From Paramecium octaurelia (Eukaryota; Ciliophora; Oligohymenophorea; Peniculida; Parameciidae), in assembly GCA_905182995.1 (NCBI GenBank), contig CAJJDP010000064.1, forward strand, positions 378,627 through 442,626: a DNA stretch of 64,000 bases. The letters are read 5' to 3'. The translations under genes and the position numbers were made by a program. This document shows, piece after piece, positions 10,725 through 20,895 of this stretch. The notes below the pieces were generated by a model, which had not been told where the DNA came from, searched no databases, and was given only the letters and a program-made list of their open reading frames with translations. Every line of letters starts with the position of its first letter. Position 1 is the first letter of the stretch.

Positions 10725-12211
10725 TCATACTTATAATAGATCACTTTAGAGCATCTCTTCAAATTCAATAATTGTTCGATAATTAAACTCAGCTTAAAAC
10801 TGATTTCTGAAGAATTAGTTCTGTTAATCATCAAATGCATTCACATTAGAAATACTTTCAAACAGTATCTATCTAACAACAAATAATCGAGGGAGTTCAA
10901 TATTATTTTCTTGTATTTAATGTTGTTGTTGTTCTATTTGGGCCAACGGGTTACATTGTGAACTATAATTTTGTAAAATTTCTGACAACAATTAATTACT
11001 CGAATGTTAAAGATAAGCGCTTATACTCTAAATCTAAAACTAAAATAAATATATACTTATTTCAGTTTCAATTAGAATAATTTTCCAAATAAGAACTCAT
11101 AATATTAAAGTTAACTTAGTATTCTATTTTCTAATAATTCAATCATTTCCTACAAAAATAAAATTTTGTAATAATTCCAGAGATGTGTTTGTTAAATATG
11201 TTTTAAATTGCGTCTTAAATTATTGGCATAAAAACTTGCATCAATTGTGTTTCCTAGAATTACTGAATTGGAACTTCTAAATCGGTCAATTTTACCTATA
11301 ATTTTTTCATATTGTCTAAACTACTCTTAAGCACTATTGAATTAATATTTATTTATAAGGTATCTAGAAAATAATATCAATTCATCATCTATAATTAAAT
11401 CGCCAGTCCTACGATTCCCATCAACATATTCTTCTTTAGTTAATAAGGTATATAAAATTGTTCCCATTTGGTTATTCTAACATCTACAAATAGGGTCGGT
11501 TTGAAAAATATTAATACTAAATTTACAAAAATGATGGTATCCTTAATTAATGAATATATTGTGGAGGCAAGGAGGAGGTACATTTTCACACCCTATTTAA
11601 AACGAAATTTATCTGAGGTCTTACAATAAATTTTAGAAACTTAGTAAATAATATGCATTATTTTCTTCATATTATCTAAATAATGGAGTTCCTAAACATG
11701 GAGAAATAATAATGACACAGTATTTAGTGAGTTGAAATTGGTTTTTAATTAAGGGCCTATTAGCCTCAGGCATGTTATCAAAAATTTATTATTTTTATTA
11801 AAAGTTGTTTACCTACAATATTTAGCAAATTGATCTCAAATAATGTTCTTTTTCATTGTAGTATCCATAAATATTTTTAAAGAAAAAGAATTGTTAACTT
11901 TAGTAATATTATTCTAGAGTATTATTACCTTCTAATAAAAAATAAAGTATCCCACAAATCATATATTTATATCTGTTACCCCGTTAAATTGCTCTATATT
12001 AGGTTTACGAGCAAATATTACAACTTTGAGGCTAATAACTTATTTGATCATTATTTTGTAATTCAATCTAAACAGTGTGAGGGCAAATAAAAATATTCTA
12101 ATCGATAGATAAATCTTTTGTTTTTGAAATCGTATACCACAATATTGAATAAATTCTATCGATTGAGAAATTATTTGGGTCTGCTTGGATCAATTAAATT
12201 CTTTAATCCAT
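10725..12211 (-). CDS. Large unknown protein
   Basis: A ciliate-code frame free of TGA runs for almost 1.5 kb, far longer than expected by chance in this base composition. It starts MDQRIQLIQADPNNFSID and includes CPHTVQIELQNN, CENVPPPCLHNIF, TDPICRCQNNQM, KEEYVDGNRRTGDLIIDDEL and LPRLFVVRQILFES. A 23-nt intron at 11034-11056 (GTATAT...TTAG) moves it to the frame that reads HSSNQLLSEILQNYSSQC and ends EEMLQSDLLQV. About 488 residues. Several Cys pairs are present (CNIC, CRC). No domain recognised. A start 42 nt further upstream (MCNLLLLYIF) is possible. The opposite strand also has an open stretch near 11531-11830, but its composition is poorer. Confidence 0.6.
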
Positions 12212-12578
12212 ATAAATATAATTGAATATATATAAAAGAAGTAAATTGCACATAAAATGAATATTTTAAAGAAGAAAAACATAGGGCAACTATTGGTAAT
12301 TAGATTTCTTATGGATGAGTCAATAATTTTATATTCTATTTTTCTTAGGTGTGTTTCTATTTCAAATATTTTACTGATTTTTAAGTGTTATTTTAGATAC
12401 ATTTAATATTCTCTGGTCCAATAGTTAGACTCATCATTTTGTGTCATTTTTTTTTGGCTGCAATGTAATGAAATTTTTGATGATATCATCATCTAAAATT
12501 ATGAGTTAAGTAACTCAAAAAATATTCCAATTATTAAATCTAAAATTTAGGTTAGCATTAAAAGAATTTCTTATTAAA

Positions 12579-12978
12579 ATGATTAATAAAAGAAAGAGTA
12601 ATTCATATTACAAAAAAGAATTATAAAAAAGGCAAGAATCAAACTATGATTCCAATAATAGAAAAAGATAAAAGTGTAATAGTTGTTAAACTAATGATTC
12701 TCAAGAAGAAACTTTAAACCAATAACAATCTAAAGTTGATATTCCTTAGATACGTGAATTTTGAGTTCTAACTTTGAGAGATTATTTGACAATAATTTGA
12801 GTGCAATGTTATCAGATGGATTTAAAGATTTTGGAACATAGAGGTAGCAGTTTTATTATTAGAACTATAGACCTGAAAATCCAATTAGGTTTTTTGGAGA
12901 ATAGCAGCTTGAATAGGTTGAGAAATTAAATAAGATATTAACCAAAGAGCTTAAAAATAATATCAAAAAATAATTCAC
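12579..12978 (+). pseudogene. Lys/Asn/Gln-rich coding segment with a frame break
   Basis: Two protein-like blocks lie in different frames: 12579-12768, beginning MINKRKSNSYYKKELQKR and containing CNSCQTNDSQ, and about 12772-12978, reading NFERLFDNNLSAMLSDGF then RPENPIRFFGEQQLEQVEK. A TGA ends the first block, and no plausible short intron joins them. The second block has no TGA before it runs into the end of the convergent gene at 12975. Either a frameshifted relic or a small gene with a splice I did not see. Family unknown. Confidence 0.4.
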
Positions 12979-13053
12979 TTTTTCTTGTTTGTTTTTTTAT
13001 TGTCTTATTTTTATTATTCTTTTGGTTATTCTTTATTCGCATCATTTATTTTA

Positions 13054-13114
<61 letters not shown>

Positions 13115-13897
13115 ACTACTACGATTATTATTATTATTCTTGCTACTTTTATTATTCTTATTATCTTTATTATTCTTTTTACTCTTCTAATTTTAATTCC
13201 TTTAATATAGATTGATCATTTTGGTTTTGTTTTTTAGTGTCTTTTTTTTAATTCTAAACCTATCCTTTTTTGATATTATTTTATTATTACTAACCTTATC
13301 CTTGCAACTATTGCTATTATTGCTAATTTTATGTTTGTTATTACACTACTAATTCAGGTTCTTGTTTTGAAGGTTTGACTTCTTATTTTGGTGGAGATGA
13401 TTGAATGTTTTATTATTTTTTTTCTCCTTTTGGTGGGGATTAATCAACTTTATCAATTTGTTAATTTTTCAGATCCAAACTCTGTCTTCCTATGCTTTGT
13501 CGTTGAGCTGGCTCTTAAGAAATGGATTATTATTAGAATTCTTTTCTCTTCTATTCTTCCCTAAAGGCCAATTCATACTTTGAAACTTCTTCCAAATTCC
13601 TATGCTCTTTGTTTTGCATCTTTTTAACGAATTTTTCTAGAATGAATTTGAAGTATACCATGTGCTTCTTTAGCAGCTTATTGAGCTTTGGTTTAGATGT
13701 TCTAATTTTTTAATTTTTTTTCATATTTCAATATTGATTGAGCAGAGAATTCATATACATTTCCAGTTGGCAAGCCTTTCTTGCATAATTGTCTAAGTAA
13801 ATCTATGGTATATTTATAATTTACATTCATATGCTTCTTGCAAACCTGAAGCTTGTATCACATTTTATTATTTCTCATTTTGCAATTATTTAGACAT
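12975..13897 (-). CDS. Gln-rich protein with TAA-encoded polyQ
   Basis: Two introns fit: 13803-13824 (22 nt) and 13551-13578 (28 nt, GTATGA...ATAG); together they make one frame from ATG 13897 to TGA 12975. The N-terminal ~100 residues look folded and conserved (QASGLQEAYEYLLRQLCKKG, LPTGNVYEFSAQSILKYEKK, HGILQIHSRKIRQKDAKQ). The remainder is low-complexity Gln with Lys, Glu and Pro (SPPKGEKKQQ, KQEPELVV) and then an uninterrupted polyQ of about 20, which is simply the TAA trinucleotide repeat read in the reassigned code, ending KKTNKKK. No known domain named. PolyQ length may vary between strains because it is one pure microsatellite. Confidence 0.72.
13056..13113. repeat. (ATT)n/(AAT)n microsatellite inside a coding region
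   Basis: A near-perfect run of about 19 ATT units on the plus strand. On the minus strand it is TAA repeated and codes for polyglutamine of the gene at 12975-13897. Standard-code reading wrongly turns it into polyIle/polyTyr ORFs on the plus strand. Confidence 0.9.
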
Positions 13898-14081
13898 GTA
13901 ATTATTATTGATTATAACATATTTTATTTTGATTTTTTTGAAGACAATAAGTTATAAGGTAAAAACCAATTTATTAACTAATTTTGGGTTTTGTAATTAA
14001 ATAGGTCATTTTGTCTTCATGATTTATTAATCCTCTTTTCATAAACTAAACTTAATAATAATTAAAATATATTGAGATATA

Positions 14082-14472
14082 ATGAATTAGTAAAAGACAG
14101 ATCTGGATCCAAAAGATCAAATCTTAAACATTTCGAAAAACAAACCTGTGGGACAGTATATTTTTTTATCAAAAATATTTTTGAATAAGTTTGGACAATT
14201 GAGTTTACATGCTTTAGGAGATGCTACGATAAATGTCATTTCTATTGCATAGGCACTTGAAAGAAAAGTTCTTTCATATATTATTTTTATAGAAATATGC
14301 AAAAATAATAAAAATAGAGACCCAAACTTACTCGCCAACTGAAAAATCTGGAGGAAAGAAAATCAAATTGATTGCTTAATTGGATGTCACAGAAGAAGGA
14401 AAGCAACTAATCAAGGAGGAGTTGGAGAATAGGAAGAAACCTTAATAAGATGTTTAAGATATAAATTAATGA
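14082..14472 (+). CDS. Alba-domain nucleic-acid-binding protein
   Basis: Starts MNQQKTDLDPKDQILNISKN. The Alba pattern is clear: VGQYIFLSKIFLNKFGQLSL, HALGDATINVISIAQALER, then KYAKIIKIETQTYSP and KKIKLIAQLDVTEEGK. A 25-nt intron 14268-14292 (GTTCTT...ATAG) rebuilds ERKKYAKIIKIET. About 120 residues, usual for eukaryotic Alba/Rpp20-like proteins that bind RNA or DNA, for example in RNase P/MRP or translational control. Which role applies is not shown. Its 3' end overlaps on the opposite strand with the nominal end of the kinase gene at 14411, so one of the two ends may be misplaced. Confidence 0.85.
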
Positions 14473-17183
14473 AAACCAATACATATGTTTATTAACAGAA
14501 AAAGTTATTTATATTATTATATTCCATTTAGGTCTCATATTAAATATCAAAAATCTTTTTCCCATCCTTAATCTCCTTAATTTTGTCCATCCATCTGTCT
14601 TACATTTTATTCTTGCTATAAATAGGTAATACATTTGCAAATACTTTTATTTCTTCTTCAACCATCTTGCCATTTTATTCTAAAGATTTTATTTCCAATT
14701 CAGGTAATAATTTATCTGCAGGTGGTAAATAAGGAGTCTTTATTTCTTTTTCTAATAGTTTTTCCTTGAAATAATAACGTTTGTTACCCAATCAAAGTTT
14801 TCAAACCAAGGATTTCCTTTAAGGGAAGCATAAGAACCTCCCAATCTAACTTCAGGAACACGAGAAAGTAATCTAATACTATTGAACTTAATTACTAATC
14901 CATTAATTTTTTGGCCTTTTTGTCTTTCAAATAATTTGGATAGGTAATATCTTTTTTAATGATTTCCTCATAAATTTCATAAGGATCTTCTGCCTCTTCT
15001 CCAAAGGGGACCATTCCACACATAAACTCATATAAACAGATGCCAATAGACCATAAATCCACTAAGCAATTGTATCCCTTACCACAGATAATCTCGGGAG
15101 CCATGTCTAAATGTAACAACAATAAATTACAATGAGGAGTTCCTATGATAGTATAAGTACGAATAATTCCTTATTTTCCTTTGACGATTTTAGCAGTTCC
15201 TAAATCAATTAGTTTAAGAAATCCTTTGTCATCAACCATAAAGTTCTCTGGTTTGATGTCTCTATAAATAATATTTTAGTGATGCAAGTATTCAGTGATC
15301 AAAATCATGGAAGCAACGTAAAATTGAGAATCATAAGTAGATAACAAACCTTTAAATTTTAGACAAAAAATGTACCGATATCTCTTATAACATCAAATAA
15401 TTCCATTCCTCTGACGTATTCTAAAAGAAAATAAACATCCAAGGTGTCTTTGAAAGTTTTCATGAAGGATATAATAAACGGGAAATTTACTATTTCCAGC
15501 ACTTGTTTCTCTTATTGCAGGTACATAAAAATAACATTAAATATTACTTTTCTAAAGTTTATTCATTAATTTGATTCTTATTGAAAGCCTTCAAAACATA
15601 TAATTATTGATTATATTTTGCTTTAACTAAATAAACTGGACCGAATTGACCATATGCAATAGTTTTAATATGAAGCAATTCAGATTTCTTGATATTTTAA
15701 GCTTCTTTCTTTTTGGTTTGATCAGATTTTTATAACTTCTTCTCTAAGATTTTTTCATTTTTTTTAATCACCTCTTCCAATTCTCCTTATATACAATCAA
15801 TAAAATTATCTGCAGTGATCTCAGCTATAACTCCATCCGTTTCCATGACAATATCATCGTCAAGTCTATATTTTGAATAATAAATCACTTTACATTTTTG
15901 CTTTATTTGTCTATAAGAAATATTCCTCACCCCATGCTTAAGCTTTTGTGGCCACTGTAATACCAGATTTGCTCTTTTTTAAACTGCCTTCAATAATAAC
16001 GATAATTTTTTAGTTGGCTTATGTTCCCTTTTTCAAAATAACATCTCCAGCTTTACAGGAAGAGATTTTCATCACATCCAACACCTTGTCTATTTAAGCT
16101 TTTGTTAATTTGCTCAACAAAGCATTCTTTTCAAAAGCCCACTTTTAAAGATTTCTAAAAGTAACGACGTGAACCTAATCACCAAGTATTTTTGTAAGGG
16201 AATCTCTTCCCAGAGCCAAACACTTCACATCATCTTCAGCTCTGACAGTCATTTATCTGACTGTATTATAATATAAGGCTTATTCACCAAATGAATCACC
16301 TTTATACAATTTTCTTACTTCTTTGTTACCCTTCAATACGGAAACGGTTCCCTAAAAAACGTGATTAAGTTTAATTCATACTTCTTTAATTATATAGAAT
16401 GATGATCCTGGATCTCCTTCATTTACAATGATTTGATTCTTATAGAACTTTTAGACAATTAAAACAGCCGCAATTGCATCCTTCTATTCATTGGTCAAAT
16501 TGTCTAATCATATATAAGGATTGATTTACGAAAAAATCTAACAACTTCCATGAATTTTCTATTTTCTTCGTATTCTTTTGTGATCATTTCCTCGACAGCC
16601 CTTCTAAAGGTGTTTCTATCAATTCCCCAAAGATTACAGTTCTCAAAACACTTTACAGATGCAGAACGAGGAGCATTATATAAGAGGGCTAACTCTCCGA
16701 ATCCATCTCCAGTCTTTAATTCTCTTTTTGCCTAATTTTTTCAAATTCATAAGTTTACTTTTTCATTTACAATTACTTCCAAACTTCCTCTTTATAAAAT
16801 AAAAAAACAAGTTGCATGGTCTTATTATTTAAAAATATAGGTTCCTGCTGCAGCTTCGCAATAAAACATTTTGTTAACAATGTTCTCTCTAGAAAATATA
16901 AATCATATAAAGTTACAGTTCAGCTTCACTTAAATTGTAAAATACAAAATGGTTTTTTAAGCAAGTCAAAATAAAAGTAGTATCGTTAAGTGTTTTTTTC
17001 ATATCAATTCTTTTGACATTCTCATGTATTACCTCACCTCCTTCGTTGATATTGTGTTTAAAATTTTAGAGTTTGTCCTAAAAATCAATAGATTGATACG
17101 TTTTCATCTCCTCCAGAACGTTGGTCCTCGTCTCCATCACAATGTATTTAATTATCAGAATTGTTCTATGATCTTGGATCCAT
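14411..17183 (-). CDS. cGMP-dependent protein kinase (PKG)
   Basis: Starts MDPRSQNNSDNQIHCDGD. Two clear cyclic-nucleotide-binding domains come first, with phosphate-binding cassettes [16 protein letters not shown] and [16 protein letters not shown] (each with the Arg that contacts cyclic phosphate), and a third degenerate one ([14 protein letters not shown]). The kinase domain has [34 protein letters not shown] at the DFG site, [15 protein letters not shown] and WFENFDW in the AGC tail. At least nine introns of 22-30 nt are needed. One junction near 15510-15540 does not fit a GT-AG intron cleanly. The frame past [12 protein letters not shown] has no TGA until 14411, inside the convergent Alba gene, so the true end may be earlier. 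In ciliates PKGs regulate ciliary beating and secretion. Confidence 0.93.
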
Positions 17184-17298
17184 AAAATATAATTTAATAT
17201 TTATATATATAGAAATTTAGATAAGAATAAGCTTTCAATTTTCTTCAATCCCATAACGATTCAAAATTGCATGATTATTATGATTTACTATTCTGATT

Positions 17299-17871
17299 AT
17301 GCAATCAATTTAATAATCAATCAAAACCCTTTAAAATCAGTTCCAATTCCTTCTCTTCATCTCAAAACTCATTCAAACTTTAAGAGGTTCAGATACAATG
17401 GCATCTTAAATTGATGAGCACAATATAGAATTCTTCTTACTTTTTTTGATTTTCATATGTTTATTTTAATCAAACTATTAATATTATAGTATAAATTAAT
17501 TATATATTTTACAATGCTAATTTAAATTTATTAATAATCACAAAATTAACTAATATTGCTGTTCTTATATATTTCTTAATTGTAAATTTCAGTTTTCTAG
17601 CAATTATATTGTTTCATATTAGAATAATTTGGCTAATAAATTTATTTCTCTGAAATTCTCAAAAAATGTTAATAAGGAATTATTAATTTTTTAAATGGAG
17701 CGAACAGAAATCCTCTTAAGAGGGGTTTCTCAAAAAAGTCATAGCCATTTTCTACATTCTCCCATAAGTATAGGTGATTTACTTATAAAACATTAAAGTT
17801 AATATAATGATGAATTAAAGATTTAATTATTTAAAGATATATAAAATATAATCATTCTCTTGTATAAATGA
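17299..17871 (+). CDS. Unknown protein, possible membrane segment
   Basis: An ORF of 190 codons with no TGA runs from MQSIQQSIKTLQNQFQFL to QLFKDIQNIIILLYK. It contains a hydrophobic stretch FFLLFLIFICLFQ and a last part (MERTEILLRGVSQKSHSHFL) that looks most protein-like and could itself be the whole product from ATG 17695. No domain recognised. From 17562 on it lies inside the duplicated segment. It converges with the next gene, 14 bp between stops. Confidence 0.42.
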
Positions 17872-17884
17872 TAGTATTAAAAGT

Positions 17885-18118
17885 TCAGAGCCAAGTGAAG
17901 TTATCTCGCCAGGATTTTTTGTGTGTTCTTTTGTCTTGAAAGTTTTCTATAATAGTTTTAGAATGAAGGGATTGAATTATAACAATCTGATTGTAAGACG
18001 ACCTTATTTCAATATTCTCCAAGGGCTCATCAATTACGGTGTCATCAAGAGTTTATTTTTGTAATTCACTCAAAGGATTCGAAAAGTAGCATTTTTAGTT
18101 TATAAGAAATCGATCCAT
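17885..18118 (-). CDS. Small unknown protein (copy 1)
   Basis: 77 residues in one frame, MDRFLINQKCYFSNPLSE to KSWRDNFTWL, with acidic and polar composition (LDDTVIDEPLENIEIRSSYN). No domain recognised. It lies entirely inside the duplicated block; the identical second copy is at 19185-19418. Both neighbouring gene ends fit the tight convergent spacing seen elsewhere. Confidence 0.5.
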
Positions 18119-18230
18119 TAATATAATTTAATTAGTTGATACAATCAAATTAGAGAATTTAAAAATCTAAATAATCACACTTAAGTTTCGTAGAATCTTC
18201 TTCGATAATGATCTATCTTGACATGTGTAA

Positions 18231-18860
18231 ATGTCTAGTTATAATGAAAAATCCAGTTTAAATATATAAATAAGAAATGCCTAATTAAATTAATAATAAA
18301 TTATTATTCATGGAATTTCATTCAAAGATTTTGGAGGGGCAGTCAAATAAATTATTAATTGGGTAATTCATTTAAGTAATATAAACAATCGATAATTTGA
18401 GGATAAACTTTGTCGAATCTATTTTGAATATGAATTATTGAATCCATTAAATACTCTGATGGATGACCTTTCCGTAAAACAATCATTGTCCGAATTTCTA
18501 AATAAAATTCAAGATGTAAGTAGAGGAATTATTTAGATTACAAGTTTAATCAATTTTGGCTTGAAACCTGTAGGCCTATATTTTAAAGGCGAATTACCTG
18601 AGTATTGCAGGAACAATAGCATATTAAAAAAGATTTGTAACATTTTTAATATTGAAACCTTGTTATTATATTCTCAAAATTAAAAATTGGCATTCTCCTC
18701 AAAGGTATTTCGATTTTAAATTAAAAGAACATCACCACCACCGCGGCTATTGTGAAAATAATAGACTAATTTGACCTCAGAAGAATTAAATTATAAACAA
18801 GTCTTAGATTCAATCTTGGATAATAGATAGATGTTCAGAGCGCATTAGAGAAGGTGCGTA
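18231..18860 (+). CDS. 5' part of ODR4-like gene, copy 1, cut by the N
   Basis: Identical to the first 630 bp of the complete gene at 19531-20872. It runs into the N at 18861 with no 3' part. Because the block duplication is probably an assembly artefact, this copy probably does not exist as a separate gene. Confidence 0.6.
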
Positions 18861-18861
18861 N
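18861..18861. other. Assembly gap (single N)
   Basis: The only ambiguous base noted in the window. It sits exactly between the two identical 1,299-bp blocks and marks a scaffold join of unknown true size. Confidence 0.95.
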
Positions 18862-20160
18862 TTCTTATATATTTCTTAATTGTAAATTTCAGTTTTCTAG
18901 CAATTATATTGTTTCATATTAGAATAATTTGGCTAATAAATTTATTTCTCTGAAATTCTCAAAAAATGTTAATAAGGAATTATTAATTTTTTAAATGGAG
19001 CGAACAGAAATCCTCTTAAGAGGGGTTTCTCAAAAAAGTCATAGCCATTTTCTACATTCTCCCATAAGTATAGGTGATTTACTTATAAAACATTAAAGTT
19101 AATATAATGATGAATTAAAGATTTAATTATTTAAAGATATATAAAATATAATCATTCTCTTGTATAAATGATAGTATTAAAAGTTCAGAGCCAAGTGAAG
19201 TTATCTCGCCAGGATTTTTTGTGTGTTCTTTTGTCTTGAAAGTTTTCTATAATAGTTTTAGAATGAAGGGATTGAATTATAACAATCTGATTGTAAGACG
19301 ACCTTATTTCAATATTCTCCAAGGGCTCATCAATTACGGTGTCATCAAGAGTTTATTTTTGTAATTCACTCAAAGGATTCGAAAAGTAGCATTTTTAGTT
19401 TATAAGAAATCGATCCATTAATATAATTTAATTAGTTGATACAATCAAATTAGAGAATTTAAAAATCTAAATAATCACACTTAAGTTTCGTAGAATCTTC
19501 TTCGATAATGATCTATCTTGACATGTGTAAATGTCTAGTTATAATGAAAAATCCAGTTTAAATATATAAATAAGAAATGCCTAATTAAATTAATAATAAA
19601 TTATTATTCATGGAATTTCATTCAAAGATTTTGGAGGGGCAGTCAAATAAATTATTAATTGGGTAATTCATTTAAGTAATATAAACAATCGATAATTTGA
19701 GGATAAACTTTGTCGAATCTATTTTGAATATGAATTATTGAATCCATTAAATACTCTGATGGATGACCTTTCCGTAAAACAATCATTGTCCGAATTTCTA
19801 AATAAAATTCAAGATGTAAGTAGAGGAATTATTTAGATTACAAGTTTAATCAATTTTGGCTTGAAACCTGTAGGCCTATATTTTAAAGGCGAATTACCTG
19901 AGTATTGCAGGAACAATAGCATATTAAAAAAGATTTGTAACATTTTTAATATTGAAACCTTGTTATTATATTCTCAAAATTAAAAATTGGCATTCTCCTC
20001 AAAGGTATTTCGATTTTAAATTAAAAGAACATCACCACCACCGCGGCTATTGTGAAAATAATAGACTAATTTGACCTCAGAAGAATTAAATTATAAACAA
20101 GTCTTAGATTCAATCTTGGATAATAGATAGATGTTCAGAGCGCATTAGAGAAGGTGCGTA
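18862..20160. repeat. Copy 2 of the 1,299-bp duplication
   Basis: Same sequence as 17562-18860. It includes a second copy of the 3' part of the gene at 17299-17871 (ATG-to-stop portion at 18995-19171), of the 77-residue gene, and of the ODR4-like 5' end. This copy continues into unique sequence on the right, while copy 1 continues into unique sequence on the left. Confidence 0.9.
19185..19418 (-). CDS. Small unknown protein (copy 2)
   Basis: Exact duplicate of the 77-residue gene at 17885-18118 (MDRFLINQKCYFSNPLSE). If the duplication is an assembly error only one of the two is real. Confidence 0.45.
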
Positions 20161-20872
20161 AGAATTATGAGAACCTAAATCTCCTACACAATAATTAACT
20201 TTTGGTGTAATAGCAATAACTAAATGAAATTGCCAATTCGAAGGAGATCATTTTAAGCTATTTCAAACCATAGACACAATCAAGTGAATGCGTATAAAAT
20301 GATTAAACTTTCATTCTTTAAGGGGATTTGAGCATCCTAATATTAGCTGATTCAAAAATTACGATATCAGATATAAAAAACGTAAGAATAACATCAATAT
20401 TTAGTTAATTTTGAATGATATATTGGAATCAGTGAAAGTAAGATTATCATAAGAATTGAATCCCCCATGTTATCTTGCAAAAAGATTGTTAATAACATTC
20501 AAGTAGAATGATTTAGTATTGCAAAATTACATAGATCACGATTTTAATAAGGAGTAAGAAATCAATTATATAAACCAATATTTCCCAAATTAATAAATCG
20601 ATTAGATAAAAATTCTAGAGAGTAAATAAAAAGTAAAGTTAGAATAACCAAAATAATAATACTAATAATAATAACAATAATAATAATAATAATAATAATA
20701 GTAATAAGAATAAATTAAAGAAATAATTCAAGAGAATTAAAAAGAAGCAGTTGGATAATAAAATTAATAATAGTAATAGCAAGATATAAAAGGGAAGGTG
20801 AAATAGGAATATATGATAATGTTGGCAATATTGGGAATACTGGTTGCAATATATTTGAATACATTATTTTGA
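19531..20872 (+). CDS. ODR4-like tail-anchored protein with polyQ
   Basis: Starts MSSYNEKSSLNIQIRNAQ. Ordered segments include LINFGLKPVGLYFKGELPEY, ALEKVRKNYENLNLLHNN and RLSQELNPPCYLAKRLLITF, then DLVLQNYIDHDFNKEQE. The last two resemble the C-terminal part of ODR4 (a cofactor of UFSP2 and of receptor trafficking at the ER), as does the overall plan ending in one transmembrane helix (MIMLAILGILVAIYLNTLF). Introns of 21, 23 and 23 nt fit (for example 19817-19837); one ends AAG. Between the domain and the tail lies a polyQ of about 14 coded by TAA/TAG near 20655-20705. About 420 residues. The gene is clear; the ODR4 name rests on pattern and topology. The 5' half lies in the duplicated block. 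Confidence 0.6.
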
Positions 20873-20895
20873 ATATTTTTGTGATATATGTAACT

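Larger units (their letters stand above)
17562..18860. repeat. Copy 1 of an exact 1,299-bp direct duplication
   Basis: This block reappears at 18862-20160, with no difference found by eye, and a single N at 18861 between the copies. The shared ends are ttcttatatat at the start and gaaggtgcgta at the end. Perfect identity and a one-base gap are what an assembler leaves when it places two overlapping contig ends side by side, so this is most likely an artefact and not a tandem duplication. Confidence 0.9.

Noticed and set aside
11531-11830. Plus-strand open frame MMVSLINEYIVEARRR...
   Set aside because: It lies opposite a much longer TGA-free frame on the minus strand and ends without a partner exon.
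13056-13113. CRISPR-like repeat
   Set aside because: It is a plain trinucleotide repeat with no spacers, in a eukaryote.
12985-13215. Plus-strand ORFs of polyIle/polyTyr
   Set aside because: They are the antisense reading of a TAA repeat that codes polyQ on the minus strand.
17885-18230. Plus-strand coding frame (FRMKGLNYNNLIV...) in the duplicated block
   Set aside because: The minus-strand 77-codon frame has better composition and clean start and stop; the plus-strand frame needs several doubtful splices.
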